This document shows, piece by piece, positions 1 through 7,705 of a DNA stretch of 64,000 bases. This DNA is from Ferrimonas sp048263965 (GTDB lineage: Bacteria; Pseudomonadota; Gammaproteobacteria; Enterobacterales; Shewanellaceae), in contig NZ_JBLXDO010000015.1 in the NCBI RefSeq assembly GCF_048263965.1, positions 1-64,000 of the forward strand. The letters run 5' to 3'. Position numbers and translations under genes: made by a program. Each line of letters begins with the position of its first letter. Positions within the stretch are counted from its first letter, which is position 1. The notes beneath the pieces were generated by a model. The model was not told where the DNA came from, searched no databases, and was given only the letters and a program-made list of their open reading frames with translations.

Positions 1-15
1 AAGAGGTGCATAGAA

Positions 16-42
16 AAGCCAGTTGTCACTGACAACTGGCTT
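16..42 (-). terminator. Probable pheA terminator
   Basis: A 12-bp perfect inverted repeat (AAGCCAGTTGTC / GACAACTGGCTT) with a 3-nt loop. Read on the minus strand it is followed by TTTTCT, the direction expected for a terminator about 95 nt past the pheA stop. The plus-strand side has no U tract. Confidence 0.75.
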
Positions 43-136
43 AGTCAAAAACCGTCAACGTATTTTAGGACGGGTCAGGGTGTCCCGAGGGAGGGCTACG
101 GCAAGGATGAAGCTCCGCGCCCGGGTTCGGTGTCAA

Positions 137-1282
137 TTACTCCAACTCGGTGGGCAGGATGCGCTCGCTCTGGTAGCAGCCGAGTACCTTGACGAAGCGG
201 GTGATGGGAACAAGCTCCGACAGGGCTTTCTGCATGGGGTCACTGCTCAGGTTGGCTTCCACGTCCAGGTAGAACATCTCCTCCCAGGGGTTGCCTGGAA
301 TGGGACGGCTGGTGAGCTTGCTCATGATGAGACCGTTGTTTTTCAGTACCAGCAGGGCGTCCACCAGGGCGCCGGCTTTCTGGCCGGTGGCCATGATCAG
401 TGTGGTTTTAGCGGGCACCTGGACCGGCACCTCCTTGGCCTTGCGTGCCACCAGAATGAAGCGGCTCTCGTTATCTGCCTGGTTGGCCAGCTTCTCCCGG
501 CGAACCTCCAGACCATAGAGTGCGCCACCGGCCTGGCTGGCGATGGCAGCCTTGGTGGGATCCTTGCCATCGGCCACCAGGGCCATGGCGTGGGCGGAGC
601 TGGCGCAGTACTCCAGCTTCACCCCGGGATAGCCGCGCAGGTGATTGCTGCACTGGGAGAGGACCTGGGGGTGGGCGTAGATGGTGTCGATGGCGTCCAG
701 CTCGGCGCCGGGCAGGGTAAGCAGGCAGTGGCCTATGGTTTCCGTAGTCTCCCCGACGATCTGCAGGTGGGTCTGCTGCAGCAGGTCGTAGACCTCGTTG
801 ATGAAACCGGAGGAGGTATTCTGAATCGGCAGTATGCCGTAGTCGGCGTTGCCCTGCTCAACCGCCTGGATCACCTCATGGAAGTCCGGGCAGCCCATCT
901 CCACCATCGATTTTTCCCTGCGGGTAAAGTAGCCCTGGGCGGCGATGTGACTGTAGGAGCCCCGAGCGCCCAGGTAGGCCACGGTCACCAGATCCTGACT
1001 GGTGTTGTGCCGGCCCTGAAGCCAGGCCTGCTGGCGCAGCACCGAGTCTTCGATGATGGTCTGAAACAGACGGACCACATACTGGGCATCCAGACCCTGC
1101 TCCTTGCCCAGGGCCACCAGTTTTTCCAGCAGCTGATGTTCCCGCTCCTGATCCCGAACCGGCTTAAGGTCGATCTCCTTGCTTCTGGCCACATTCAGGG
1201 TCAGCTGACGACGCTTCGCCAGTAAAGCAAGCAGATCACTGTCGACCTGGTTGATATCGGTTCTTATCTTGTTTAAGTCCAT
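137..1282 (-). CDS. pheA: Bifunctional chorismate mutase / prephenate dehydratase
   Basis: A 381-residue P-protein that converts chorismate to prephenate and then to phenylpyruvate, the committed steps of phenylalanine synthesis in the cytosol. The N-terminal ~90 residues (MDLNKIRTDINQVDSDLLAL) are an AroQ-type chorismate mutase. Residues ~105-285 are prephenate dehydratase. Residues ~295-375 form an ACT domain that in this family binds Phe for feedback inhibition, with the ESRF motif intact just before it (NESRFILVA). Length matches E. coli PheA (386). The start is supported by the upstream leader/attenuator and by family alignment. The gene is expressed from an attenuated leader (pheL) and lies downstream of raiA, the same order as in E. 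coli. Confidence 0.97.
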   Translation of the reverse strand: MDLNKIRTDINQVDSDLLALLAKRRQLTLNVARSKEIDLKPVRDQEREHQLLEKLVALGKEQGLDAQYVVRLFQTIIEDSVLRQQAWLQGRHNTSQDLVTVAYLGARGSYSHIAAQGYFTRREKSMVEMGCPDFHEVIQAVEQGNADYGILPIQNTSSGFINEVYDLLQQTHLQIVGETTETIGHCLLTLPGAELDAIDTIYAHPQVLSQCSNHLRGYPGVKLEYCASSAHAMALVADGKDPTKAAIASQAGGALYGLEVRREKLANQADNESRFILVARKAKEVPVQVPAKTTLIMATGQKAGALVDALLVLKNNGLIMSKLTSRPIPGNPWEEMFYLDVEANLSSDPMQKALSELVPITRFVKVLGCYQSERILPTELE

Positions 1283-1324
1283 CTTATCCTCGTTGCTGCT
1301 CTGAGGGCCTGGCCCGCCGGATAC

Positions 1325-1396
1325 AAAAAAGCCTCCCGGTGAGGGAGGCTTGCTGGGTCATCAATTTTCGTTTTGGCACCCGCACTTCGCCTCCCT
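1325..1396 (-). promoter_or_regulatory. pheA transcription attenuator
   Basis: On the minus strand, GCCTCCC/GGGAGGC with a 5-nt loop (1331-1349) is followed by six U (1325-1330): an intrinsic terminator 43 nt upstream of pheA. Its 5' arm (1342-1349) is also complementary to AGGGAGGC at 1389-1396, which overlaps the pheL stop codon, so an antiterminator is mutually exclusive with the terminator. A third, imperfect pairing (TTTTGCACC with GGTGCCAAAA) could form the pause hairpin. This is the classical Phe attenuation layout: ribosome stalling at Phe codons favours the antiterminator. Confidence 0.9.
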
Positions 1397-1451
1397 AACT
1401 GGGTGGTGCAAAAAAGAAAATAAAAAACCTGTGAATCTGAATTTTTATCAT
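1395..1451 (-). CDS. pheL: pheA leader peptide
   Basis: An 18-codon ORF, MIKIQIHRFFIFFFAPPS, placed directly before the pheA attenuator. Five of six consecutive residues at positions 9-14 are Phe, the control codons for attenuation. E. coli PheL is 15 residues with seven Phe, so the composition fits. An in-frame stop lies just upstream, so ATG 1451 is the only available start. No Shine-Dalgarno sequence is visible, and the best -10 hexamer ends only 7 nt before the ATG, so the transcript may be nearly leaderless or may come from read-through of raiA. Confidence 0.9.
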   Translation of the reverse strand: MIKIQIHRFFIFFFAPPS

Positions 1452-1457
1452 TGGGCT

Positions 1458-1487
1458 ACACTAGCGGCTCGGTAATGCTTTTGTCAA
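1458..1487 (-). promoter_or_regulatory. Candidate pheL-pheA promoter
   Basis: On the minus strand TTGACA (1482-1487) is followed after 18 nt by TAGTGT (1458-1463). The -35 is a perfect consensus and the -10 is moderate. It sits between the raiA hairpin and the pheL start. Confidence 0.55.
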
Positions 1488-1496
1488 CAACGCAAA

Positions 1497-1516
1497 GCGC
1501 CGGCGTTTGCCGGCGC
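1497..1516 (-). terminator. Hairpin after raiA
   Basis: GCGCCGGC/GCCGGCGC perfect stem with a 4-nt loop, just past the raiA stop. On the minus strand only TTTGCGTTG follows, so the U tract is poor. It may be a leaky terminator that lets raiA transcripts read into pheL-pheA. Confidence 0.55.
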
Positions 1517-1544
1517 ACTCCTCATCAGAACGTTCGTGGGAGTC

Positions 1545-1883
1545 TTAGGCGGCGCTCTCCTCCTCTTCCACCTCGACGGCGGCGGGTTTGACATGACGCT
1601 TGGCCTGATCTTTGTGAGCGTGACGATTCAGCTGACGCTCCAGCTTCTGTCCCATCTGGTTGATGGCGTTGTACAGGTTCTCATGAGAAGCTTTAGCAAA
1701 CAGTTTACCGCTGGGTACGCCCATGGACGCTTCTATCTGAAAGTCGTTGCCCTCCTGAGTGATGATCACATGGGGGCTGATGAGGTCGACGTCGTGTCGA
1801 TTCAGTTTCTCAAAACGGCTTTCGATGCGTTCACGGATGGGGTCGGTTACGGTGAGGTGTTTGCTGGTGATTTCAATTCTCAT
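1545..1883 (-). CDS. raiA: Ribosome-associated inhibitor / hibernation factor
   Basis: A 112-residue member of the RaiA/HPF family, which bind the 30S decoding region in stationary phase or cold and block translation. The beta-alpha fold sequence (MRIEITSKHLTVTDPIRERI ... YNAINQMGQKLERQLNRH) covers residues 1-93. The acidic C-terminal tail (EVEEEESAA) matches the longer RaiA (YfiA) form rather than the 95-residue short HPF. Its place next to pheL-pheA is the same as raiA in E. coli. A CRP-like palindrome lies about 70-90 bp upstream of the start. Confidence 0.93.
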   Translation of the reverse strand: MRIEITSKHLTVTDPIRERIESRFEKLNRHDVDLISPHVIITQEGNDFQIEASMGVPSGKLFAKASHENLYNAINQMGQKLERQLNRHAHKDQAKRHVKPAAVEVEEEESAA

Positions 1884-1951
1884 AGAGTTCCCCTTCTGTA
1901 TGACCCAAAATCAGGTTCAACTTCAGACTAACTCCACTTTCGTGTACAGGT

Positions 1952-1972
1952 AAAGTGATCTTGATCACCTTT
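1952..1972. promoter_or_regulatory. CRP-like binding site
   Basis: AAAGTGATCTTGATCACCTTT is close to the symmetric CRP consensus (TGTGA-N6-TCACA core; here AGTGA-N6-TCACC). It lies between divergent raiA and cytochrome b561, nearer to raiA. Catabolite or carbon-status control of raiA is the simplest reading. Inference from motif only. Confidence 0.65.
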
Positions 1973-2157
1973 TTGTCGGATGTCGGAAAGATGCGCAAAC
2001 GGTTCAACTCAGGTTAAAAAAACACAGATTTTCGCTTGTGGGATAATCAAAACCGGCGCATTATGGGTGGGATTTAGGGCGAGGGAGTGCTGCGGTTCGT
2101 ATAGGAAATAACCGCCTTAAAAGTGCCTGGCCCAGACCGGATTCCAAGGAGTTTAAG

Positions 2158-2802
2158 GTGAAGGTGAAGATCTGGGACGGCATGGTCCGCCTGTTTCACT
2201 GGGGGACGGTGTTGCTGTTGCCCCTGTGTTGGTATACCGCAGACCAGGGCATGATGGAGTGGCACATGACCTGTGCCTATCTGCTGATGTCCCTGCTGCT
2301 GATGAGAGTGCTCTGGGGCTTTTTCGGCACCACAACCGCACGATTCGATCACTTCCTGCGCCGCCCCGGCGCCGTTATCCACTACCTGGCCCACTGGCGT
2401 CATCACAAACGTCCCTACTTCGGCCACAATCCCGCGGGTGGCTACATGGTGTTGGTGATGCTGCTGCTGTTGATGGCGCAGGTGCTCACCGGCCTGTTTG
2501 CCACCGATGACATCCTTGCTGAGGGGCCCCTCAACCCCTATGTCAGTGGCCAGTTGGCCTCTAGCATGACCAGCCTGCACCATCTGTTCTTTAACCTGAT
2601 ACTGGCCAGTGTGGCGCTGCATCTGACCGCCATTCTCTTCTATCGGCTCAATGGGGTGAATTTGGTGGAAGCGATGCTCACCGGCTATGGGTTTACCGCC
2701 GAAGGGCGTCGCTGCAATGCCCGCACCCCCATACGTTGGCTGTTGCCACTGACCCTGACCACCTCTGGGGTGGTGTTTGGCCTGATTCTTCCTCTCTGGT
2801 AG
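2158..2802 (+). CDS. Cytochrome b561-family membrane protein
   Basis: A 214-residue integral membrane protein of the di-haem cytochrome b561 / hydrogenase cytochrome b type, which passes electrons between quinol and periplasmic c-type cytochromes. Four or five hydrophobic segments are visible (about 15-30, 40-56, 97-115, 140-160, 192-212). Candidate haem ligands are His14 in RLFHWG, His in EWHMT, His in SLHHLFF and His in VALHLTA. The start is GTG 2158 with AAGGA 7 nt upstream; no ATG is suitably placed. It converges on a cytochrome c' gene across a shared terminator; b561/c' neighbours are common in related bacteria, suggesting redox partners. Confidence 0.85.
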   Translation: MKVKIWDGMVRLFHWGTVLLLPLCWYTADQGMMEWHMTCAYLLMSLLLMRVLWGFFGTTTARFDHFLRRPGAVIHYLAHWRHHKRPYFGHNPAGGYMVLVMLLLLMAQVLTGLFATDDILAEGPLNPYVSGQLASSMTSLHHLFFNLILASVALHLTAILFYRLNGVNLVEAMLTGYGFTAEGRRCNARTPIRWLLPLTLTTSGVVFGLILPLW

Positions 2803-2820
2803 TCAGAGTCAGTGACGAAG

Positions 2821-2844
2821 AAGGGCTGCCTCTGCAGCCCTTTT
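2821..2844. terminator. Bidirectional terminator
   Basis: AAGGGCTGC/GCAGCCCTT, 9-bp stem with a 4-nt loop, between the convergent cytochrome b561 and cytochrome c' genes. A T run follows on the plus strand and the stem carries A/T ends on both sides. Confidence 0.8.
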
Positions 2845-2857
2845 CTGTGTCCGGATG

Positions 2858-3313
2858 TCACTCCTGCTTGAATTGGTCGTGACAGCCTTTACAGGTCTTG
2901 CCTGTGGCGCCAAACGCCTTCTTGATGGTTCCGGCGTCACCACCGGCGGAGGCGGTCGCCAGCTTGGAGGAGGCCAGCTGAAACTCCTTGGCGATGTCGT
3001 TGAACTTGGCGTTGTCGCTCCAAACCGAGGCCAGGGCTTCGGTATCGCCCTTGTTGGAACCGGCCACCTTGAACGCATCGAAGGGGATGTTGGCCAGCAT
3101 GGCCAGGTGTTCGGCCCGGCGCTGGAATGCCGCCTCATCCATCTCCTTCTTGCCCTTAATCATGGCGTACATGTCGCCGAAATTTTCCTTGATCAGTTGG
3201 AAGGCGTGTTGGCGGTATTTGATGGCATCCTCTGGGGTGTTGAAGGCACCTTCGGCTGCGACTGAGCCGCTCATGGCCAGCAGTGCGGCCAACAGCATAG
3301 AACTTCTTGTCAT
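2858..3313 (-). CDS. Cytochrome c' (periplasmic c-type cytochrome)
   Basis: A 151-residue secreted four-helix-bundle cytochrome c'. A Sec signal peptide (MTRSSMLLAALLAMSGSVAA) leads the protein, and a single CKGCH haem attachment motif lies close to the C-terminus, diagnostic of the family. Cytochromes c' bind NO and other gases and are linked to NO resistance and anaerobic metabolism. The start at 3313 is chosen because AGGGA precedes it and the signal peptide begins there; an upstream in-frame extension to 3385 has no signal function. A good CRP-like site sits about 56-75 bp upstream. Confidence 0.9.
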   Translation of the reverse strand: MTRSSMLLAALLAMSGSVAAEGAFNTPEDAIKYRQHAFQLIKENFGDMYAMIKGKKEMDEAAFQRRAEHLAMLANIPFDAFKVAGSNKGDTEALASVWSDNAKFNDIAKEFQLASSKLATASAGGDAGTIKKAFGATGKTCKGCHDQFKQE

Positions 3314-3368
3314 TGTTGCGGTTTCCCTGTTGTTGTTTTGCTCTTGTGAATAGTAACGTGCAAATGTG

Positions 3369-3388
3369 TCCGTGACCAAGCTCACAAA
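3369..3388. promoter_or_regulatory. CRP-like binding site upstream of cytochrome c'
   Basis: CGTGA-CCAAGC-TCACA (3371-3386) matches the TGTGA-N6-TCACA CRP core at 9 of 10 positions. In Shewanella CRP controls anaerobic respiratory genes, so control of the cytochrome c' gene is plausible. Confidence 0.65.
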
Positions 3389-3454
3389 TGTTTCTGAAAA
3401 TGGCTCAGGTTCTCATGAGGGAAAAAAGCGCTCGCCTTTGTCTTGCTGTAACGG

Positions 3455-3474
3455 TGTAATGCTACGGCATTACA
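3455..3474. promoter_or_regulatory. Perfect palindrome before trpR; candidate operator
   Basis: TGTAATGC-TACG-GCATTACA is an 8-bp perfect inverted repeat with a 4-bp centre, 20 bp upstream of the chosen trpR start. E. coli TrpR represses its own gene, but through a CTAG-containing operator that is absent here. It may be a diverged TrpR operator or a site for another regulator. Confidence 0.5.
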
Positions 3475-3493
3475 TGTGGAGACAAAAAACGAT

Positions 3494-3781
3494 ATGGAAT
3501 CTGAGTATTGGGATGGGGCGCTCGACCTCATCGCCGGACTGAGTGGTAAGGAGTCACTGGATCCTCTGTGCTCTCTCCTGCTGACCCCGGATGAGCGGGA
3601 AGCCATAGGCGCCCGTTTGGCGGTGTTTCGCGCCCTGATGCAGGGGGAGATGACCCAGAGGCAGATTGCCTCAACGCTGAATGTCAGCATTGCCACCATC
3701 ACTCGTTGTTCAAACACATTAAAACATCTGCCCGACCCCCAGCGCGCCCGAATGCAGGAGATGCTGCTGGGGACCAGTTAA
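3494..3781 (+). CDS. trpR: Trp operon repressor
   Basis: A 95-residue helical repressor. The family signature LTPDEREAIGARL (residues ~31-43) is followed by the helix-turn-helix EMTQRQIASTLNVSIATITRCSNTLK, close to E. coli TrpR. It binds operators when charged with tryptophan. ATG 3494 is preferred: GGAG (3478-3481) is suitably spaced, whereas the in-frame GTG at 3476 lies inside that sequence. The first ~20 residues differ from E. coli, which is usual for the variable N-terminal arm. It is followed after 21 nt by an aromatic amino acid permease, a pairing that suggests tryptophan-responsive uptake. Confidence 0.92.
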   Translation: MESEYWDGALDLIAGLSGKESLDPLCSLLLTPDEREAIGARLAVFRALMQGEMTQRQIASTLNVSIATITRCSNTLKHLPDPQRARMQEMLLGTS

Positions 3782-3802
3782 CGAGTTAAGACGGAGACAT
3801 CG

Positions 3803-5059
3803 ATGTCAGAAGTAGTATTAGAGACATCAGCAAAACAGGCCTCACCCGGTATCCTGGGTGGGGCGATGATCATTGCCGGGACCGCCATCGGCGCCGGCAT
3901 GCTGTCACTGCCGGTGATGAGTGCCGGCATGTGGTTTGGGTGGTCGACCATCATCCTTGCCCTCTGCTGCTACTGCTGCTATAGCTCCGCCATGTATCTG
4001 GCCGAGGCCAACCTCAACTATCACCCCGGGGCCAGCTATGCCACCATGGCCCGGGACACCCTGGGTCGTACCGGCGCCCTAGTGGCCCTGTGTACCGTGG
4101 GTTTCGTTAGTTATATCCTTTGTTATGCCTACATTTCCGGGGGCTCCTCAGTACTGGCCTCCAGCCTGGAAGCGGGCTTTGGCCTTAGCCTGAGCAACTG
4201 GCAGGCAGGGTTGGTGTTTGGCATCGTCCTGGGGGCCATAGTGTTGCTGGGATCACGGGCGGTGGATCGAGTGAGCACCATCATGATCGGTGCCATGGTG
4301 ATCACCTTCATCACCTCTACCGGCCTGCTTTCAGCCGAGGTGACCGCCACCAACCTGTTCCCCGAAGTGGGCATGGGGGAGACTCTGCCCTATGTGTGGT
4401 TGGGCATTCCCGTGCTGGCGCTGAGTTTCGGTTACCACAGCACGGTGCCCAGCATCGTTAAACACTATGGCATGGATATCCGCAAGTCCCGTCAGGCGAT
4501 CCTCGGCGGCAGCCTGCTGGCCCTGGCCATCTATGCACTGTGGCAGTTTGCTATCCTGGGGACGGTATCCCGTACCGACTTTGCTCAGGTGGTGGCGTCC
4601 GGTGGCAACGTCAGTGCCCTTATCGGTGCAGTGGGCGATGCGGTGGACGGTCAGTTAATCGATACCCTGCTGAGCTTCTTCGCCAAGTTCGCCCTGGCCA
4701 GCTCTTTCCTGGGGGTTGCCCTGGGACTGCTGGACTTCATCAAGGATCAGATGGGGCTGGGTGACGGTCACCGTGATACCGCCATCGCCGGGGCGGTTAC
4801 CTTCCTGCCGCCGCTGGTCCTGGGTGTGGCCATTCCGGATGGCTTCATTGTGGCCATCGGCTATGCCTCTCTGCTGGCCAGCATCTTCGTTCTGGTGCTG
4901 CCCTGTTCCATCGCCCTGGTGTTGCGTCGTCGAGGTGCCAGTGAGGAGTATCGGGTTTGCGGCGGCAACCTGCGTCTCTACCTGGTGCTGGGCTTCGGCT
5001 TGCTGGTGATCGTCTGTGAAAGCCTGGCGCTGCTGGGAATGCTGCCGAGCTACCCCTGA
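3803..5059 (+). CDS. mtr: Aromatic amino acid permease (HAAAP family, Mtr/TyrP-like)
   Basis: A 418-residue proton-coupled inner-membrane transporter with about 11 hydrophobic segments. The N-terminal signature GGAMIIAGTAIGAGMLSLP (about 19-37) is typical of the Mtr/TnaB/TyrP family (414 residues in E. coli Mtr). Close linkage to trpR, 21 nt upstream with its own RBS (GGAG), favours tryptophan as substrate. The sequence alone does not separate Trp from Tyr specificity, so the symbol is tentative. Confidence 0.85.
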   Translation: MSEVVLETSAKQASPGILGGAMIIAGTAIGAGMLSLPVMSAGMWFGWSTIILALCCYCCYSSAMYLAEANLNYHPGASYATMARDTLGRTGALVALCTVGFVSYILCYAYISGGSSVLASSLEAGFGLSLSNWQAGLVFGIVLGAIVLLGSRAVDRVSTIMIGAMVITFITSTGLLSAEVTATNLFPEVGMGETLPYVWLGIPVLALSFGYHSTVPSIVKHYGMDIRKSRQAILGGSLLALAIYALWQFAILGTVSRTDFAQVVASGGNVSALIGAVGDAVDGQLIDTLLSFFAKFALASSFLGVALGLLDFIKDQMGLGDGHRDTAIAGAVTFLPPLVLGVAIPDGFIVAIGYASLLASIFVLVLPCSIALVLRRRGASEEYRVCGGNLRLYLVLGFGLLVIVCESLALLGMLPSYP

Positions 5060-5082
5060 TTCCCTTCCATTTTCCTACCTGC

Positions 5083-5104
5083 CGGCACCACAGCAGTGGT
5101 GCCG
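5083..5104 (+). terminator. Hairpin after the permease gene
   Basis: CGGCACCAC/GTGGTGCCG, 9-bp perfect stem with a 4-nt loop, 24 nt past the permease stop. The following sequence (AACCTTGTT) is a weak U tract. Confidence 0.5.
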
Positions 5105-5202
5105 AACCTTGTTACCTTCTGCTTTTTGAGCTATCTCAGGTTTGTTAAGCCAAGCTGAGCGTACAGTGAAGTTGAGATAGAGTGACAAGTGAGGAGACTG
5201 TG

Positions 5203-5439
5203 ATGGATTGGGAACCTGGCAACATCAATTATCAGGGACAGGACAGCGGTGTGCACCGCTGGCAGGTGGATTCTGAAGTGACTCTCTATTGGCATCCGGA
5301 CTGGTTGCACCTGGCAGAGGACATCACCGGTATGCACAAGAAGGTCCCCTTGGATCTTGCTTCTGGAGAAGTGCCCACCGAAGCTCACGCCCTGAAGGCG
5401 GTGGAGAAGGTGGTGAAGGCTCGTAAAGGCGAAGAGTGA
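5203..5439 (+). CDS. Small hypothetical protein
   Basis: A 78-residue soluble protein that I do not recognise. It starts MDWEPGNINYQGQDSGVHRW and ends in a Lys-rich helix (EKVVKARKGEE). There is no signal peptide, membrane segment or Cys. ATG 5203 is supported by GAGGAG at 5191-5196; a GTG at 5182 lies upstream of that RBS and is unlikely. It stands alone, with a strong hairpin at its 3' end. Codon use matches the neighbours, so it is probably a real gene. Confidence 0.7.
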   Translation: MDWEPGNINYQGQDSGVHRWQVDSEVTLYWHPDWLHLAEDITGMHKKVPLDLASGEVPTEAHALKAVEKVVKARKGEE

Positions 5440-5448
5440 CCTTGAATC

Positions 5449-6672
5449 TTAACCAGGGGGCGACTGCCCCCTGGTATCTTCGCCTGGCTCCGGGTGGGTG
5501 CAGGCCCATTTGAGCACCACAGGGCCCACTATGGTGGTCAGGGTGATCACCAGCACCAGCAGGGCAAAGCTCTCATCCCCAAGCAGGTTCACCTGCCGTC
5601 CCATCTCGGCAAACACCAGTCCCACTTCCCCCCTGGGTACCATGGCGCTGCCCACCATCAGCTTTTGTCGCCGACTTCCTGTAAGCCATAAGCCACACTG
5701 CAGCTTGGTCAGTACTGCCAGGGTGGTCAGTACCAGGGCAATGACCATGGTGGTAGGGGTCAGGGACTGCTGGGTCAGATTGATGCTCAATCCCACATAG
5801 CTGAAGAACAGCGGTGCCAGCACGTCATTGAGCGGCCCCGAAGCCTGCTCCAGTTTTCGGGTAAAGGGGAAGGGGTTAACCAGCCACTTGGACCAGGGAG
5901 AGGTGAAGTGGCGGGAGATCCCCAGGCCGGCGGCAAAGCCGCCCAGCAGTGGTGGTGTGCCACACAGGTAGGCCAGCCAGCCAAACAGGCAGATCAGCAG
6001 CAGGACGGTGCTGGCGTAGAACCCCGGTAACATATCTTGCTTGGTCAGGGGTTTGAGCAAATAGATGAGCAACCGGGTGGCGATCGGCGCCAGAATCAGA
6101 AACAGCACTATGGTGACCAGTTGCAGCAGTACGCCTATGGGCTCCATGTCGCCATTGGAGAAGCTGAACATCAGTCCCAGCAGCAACACCCCCAAGACGT
6201 CGTCGATGATGGCCGCCCCCAGGATGGTGTGTCCCATCACCCCCTTGTCCTGGTGATTGAGCCTGAGCACCCGCATGGCGATGCCGATGCTGGTGGCTGT
6301 CAATGCCACGCCGAAGAACAGCGCCTCGAGGGGCGGGGTAGGCAGTAACCAGTGGACGAAAGGGGGAATCAGCAGGGCGGGCACCAGCACCCCGCTCAGG
6401 GCCACGGTGAGCACCCTGGGGCCACTGTTCAGCAGGCGTTTTGTGGAGGTTTCGCAGCCAATGACGAACATCAGGGTGACCACCCCCAGCTCGGCCAGGT
6501 TGTGCAACTGGGGATGAGGGGTAACCCACCCCAGCAGGGAGGGACCGAGGATCAGGCCCGAGCTCAGTTCTCCCACCACCGCAGGCAGCCCCAGACGCCA
6601 GCATAACTGGGCCAGGACCTTGGCCAGCAACAACATCAACAGCAGGCTGAGCAGGAAGGTGTCCAGATGCAT
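5449..6672 (-). CDS. CPA2-family monovalent cation:proton antiporter
   Basis: A 407-residue membrane transporter with about 12 hydrophobic segments. The CPA2 signature is clear: GLPAVVGELSSGLILGPSLL (28-47) and the ion-binding pair Asp157-Asp158 in GAAIIDDVLG. It exchanges Na+ or K+ for H+ across the inner membrane. No RCK/TrkA_N domain follows, so it is the short form, unlike KefB/KefC. The gene is divergent from the Usp gene. The C-terminal codons overlap the hairpin shared with the convergent small gene. Confidence 0.88.
   Translation of the reverse strand: MHLDTFLLSLLLMLLLAKVLAQLCWRLGLPAVVGELSSGLILGPSLLGWVTPHPQLHNLAELGVVTLMFVIGCETSTKRLLNSGPRVLTVALSGVLVPALLIPPFVHWLLPTPPLEALFFGVALTATSIGIAMRVLRLNHQDKGVMGHTILGAAIIDDVLGVLLLGLMFSFSNGDMEPIGVLLQLVTIVLFLILAPIATRLLIYLLKPLTKQDMLPGFYASTVLLLICLFGWLAYLCGTPPLLGGFAAGLGISRHFTSPWSKWLVNPFPFTRKLEQASGPLNDVLAPLFFSYVGLSINLTQQSLTPTTMVIALVLTTLAVLTKLQCGLWLTGSRRQKLMVGSAMVPRGEVGLVFAEMGRQVNLLGDESFALLVLVITLTTIVGPVVLKWACTHPEPGEDTRGQSPPG
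5453..5474. terminator. Strong hairpin between convergent genes
   Basis: CCAGGGGGC/GCCCCCTGG, 9-bp stem with loop GACT. It lies 14 nt past the small hypothetical gene and inside the last codons of the antiporter gene. Downstream U tracts are short on both strands. Confidence 0.6.
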
Positions 6673-6781
6673 GTGGGCTCCTTTTTAGGGCAAAGCTAGG
6701 TGGGCTTGCTCTGGTTAGGCTATGTTTAAATCATAGAATTTCTTCGGAACTCTGGTGCTTGAATGCGACAGGGGAGGGACT

Positions 6782-7636
6782 ATGAGCAAGATCTTGATCG
6801 TGGCTCCCAGGGACGATGACCAATTCGATGCCTTGGCCAAGGGAGTGGAATTAGCGCAAACATTGAAGATGGATGCGGAGGTGGTGGGGTACTGCCATGA
6901 GTCGATGCCGACCACGGATGGGATGACTCCGGAGCTGGTGGAGTCGATCAAAAACCGCCTGATGAGTGATCTGGACGACAAGCTTCACACCCGGTTGTCT
7001 CAGCTCGGGAGCGGCGTCCCTGTGTCGGTTCGCTGGGCTAAATATCTGGCCGAAGATGTGGCCGCCCTCGGCGATCAGGGGGCCTCGATGATCGTCAAAT
7101 CCTACCGTAAGAGCGAACACCTGCTGCCTACCGACTGGCACCTGATCCGCCAGACCCGGGTGCCGCTGATGCTGTTTACCGACAACCACAGGGCCAGGGC
7201 CCAGGATGTGCTGGTGGCGCTGGACCTCGGTGGCAAGAGTGATTCCAAGCAGATGCTGAATCAGCAGTTGCTTCACCATGCCAAGCAACTGGTGAAGGCT
7301 ACCGGGGGCGAGCTTCATCTGGCCTATGTGGTCCATCTTTCCAGGGTGATCCGGGATCTAGAGGTGGTGGATACCCGGCAACTGGTCAAGGATGTCTATC
7401 GCAACAACGGCCTGTTGCTGGAGTCCCTGGGGCTGCCTAAGGACCAGGTGCATGTGATGGTGGGGGATGAGACTCAGTGCCTGCCTCAACTGGCCAATAA
7501 GCTGCAGGTGGGGTACTTCGTCATCGGCGCACGTCAGCGCAAGGGGATTCTGGGGTACGTCATGGGCAATACTGCCGAGGAGATCCTCAGTAAGATGCAC
7601 AGCCATCTGCTTGTGGTGCCCCAGTTCGATCAGTAA
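6782..7636 (+). CDS. Tandem universal stress protein (UspE-like)
   Basis: A 284-residue protein with two UspA domains, about 1-140 and 150-284. Domain 2 keeps the ATP-binding type motif GARQRKGILGYVMGNTAEEI (G-2x-G-9x-G-S/T class), followed by LLVVP. Domain 1 is more degenerate. Length and layout match E. coli UspE (316) and related tandem Usps involved in stress survival and motility/adhesion. ATG 6782 is preceded by GGGGAGGG. It is monocistronic and ends at a strong bidirectional terminator shared with slyD. Confidence 0.88.
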   Translation: MSKILIVAPRDDDQFDALAKGVELAQTLKMDAEVVGYCHESMPTTDGMTPELVESIKNRLMSDLDDKLHTRLSQLGSGVPVSVRWAKYLAEDVAALGDQGASMIVKSYRKSEHLLPTDWHLIRQTRVPLMLFTDNHRARAQDVLVALDLGGKSDSKQMLNQQLLHHAKQLVKATGGELHLAYVVHLSRVIRDLEVVDTRQLVKDVYRNNGLLLESLGLPKDQVHVMVGDETQCLPQLANKLQVGYFVIGARQRKGILGYVMGNTAEEILSKMHSHLLVVPQFDQ

Positions 7637-7655
7637 CCCTGTACAAACCGGCAAT

Positions 7656-7686
7656 AAAAAACGGCAGCCTAAGCTGCCGTTTTTTC
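7656..7686. terminator. Bidirectional intrinsic terminator
   Basis: An ACGGCAGC/GCTGCCGT stem with a CTAA loop is flanked by A5-6 upstream and T6 downstream, so it works in both directions between the convergent Usp and slyD genes. Confidence 0.93.
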
Positions 7687-7705
7687 TGAAGGTGGGAATC
7701 AACCC

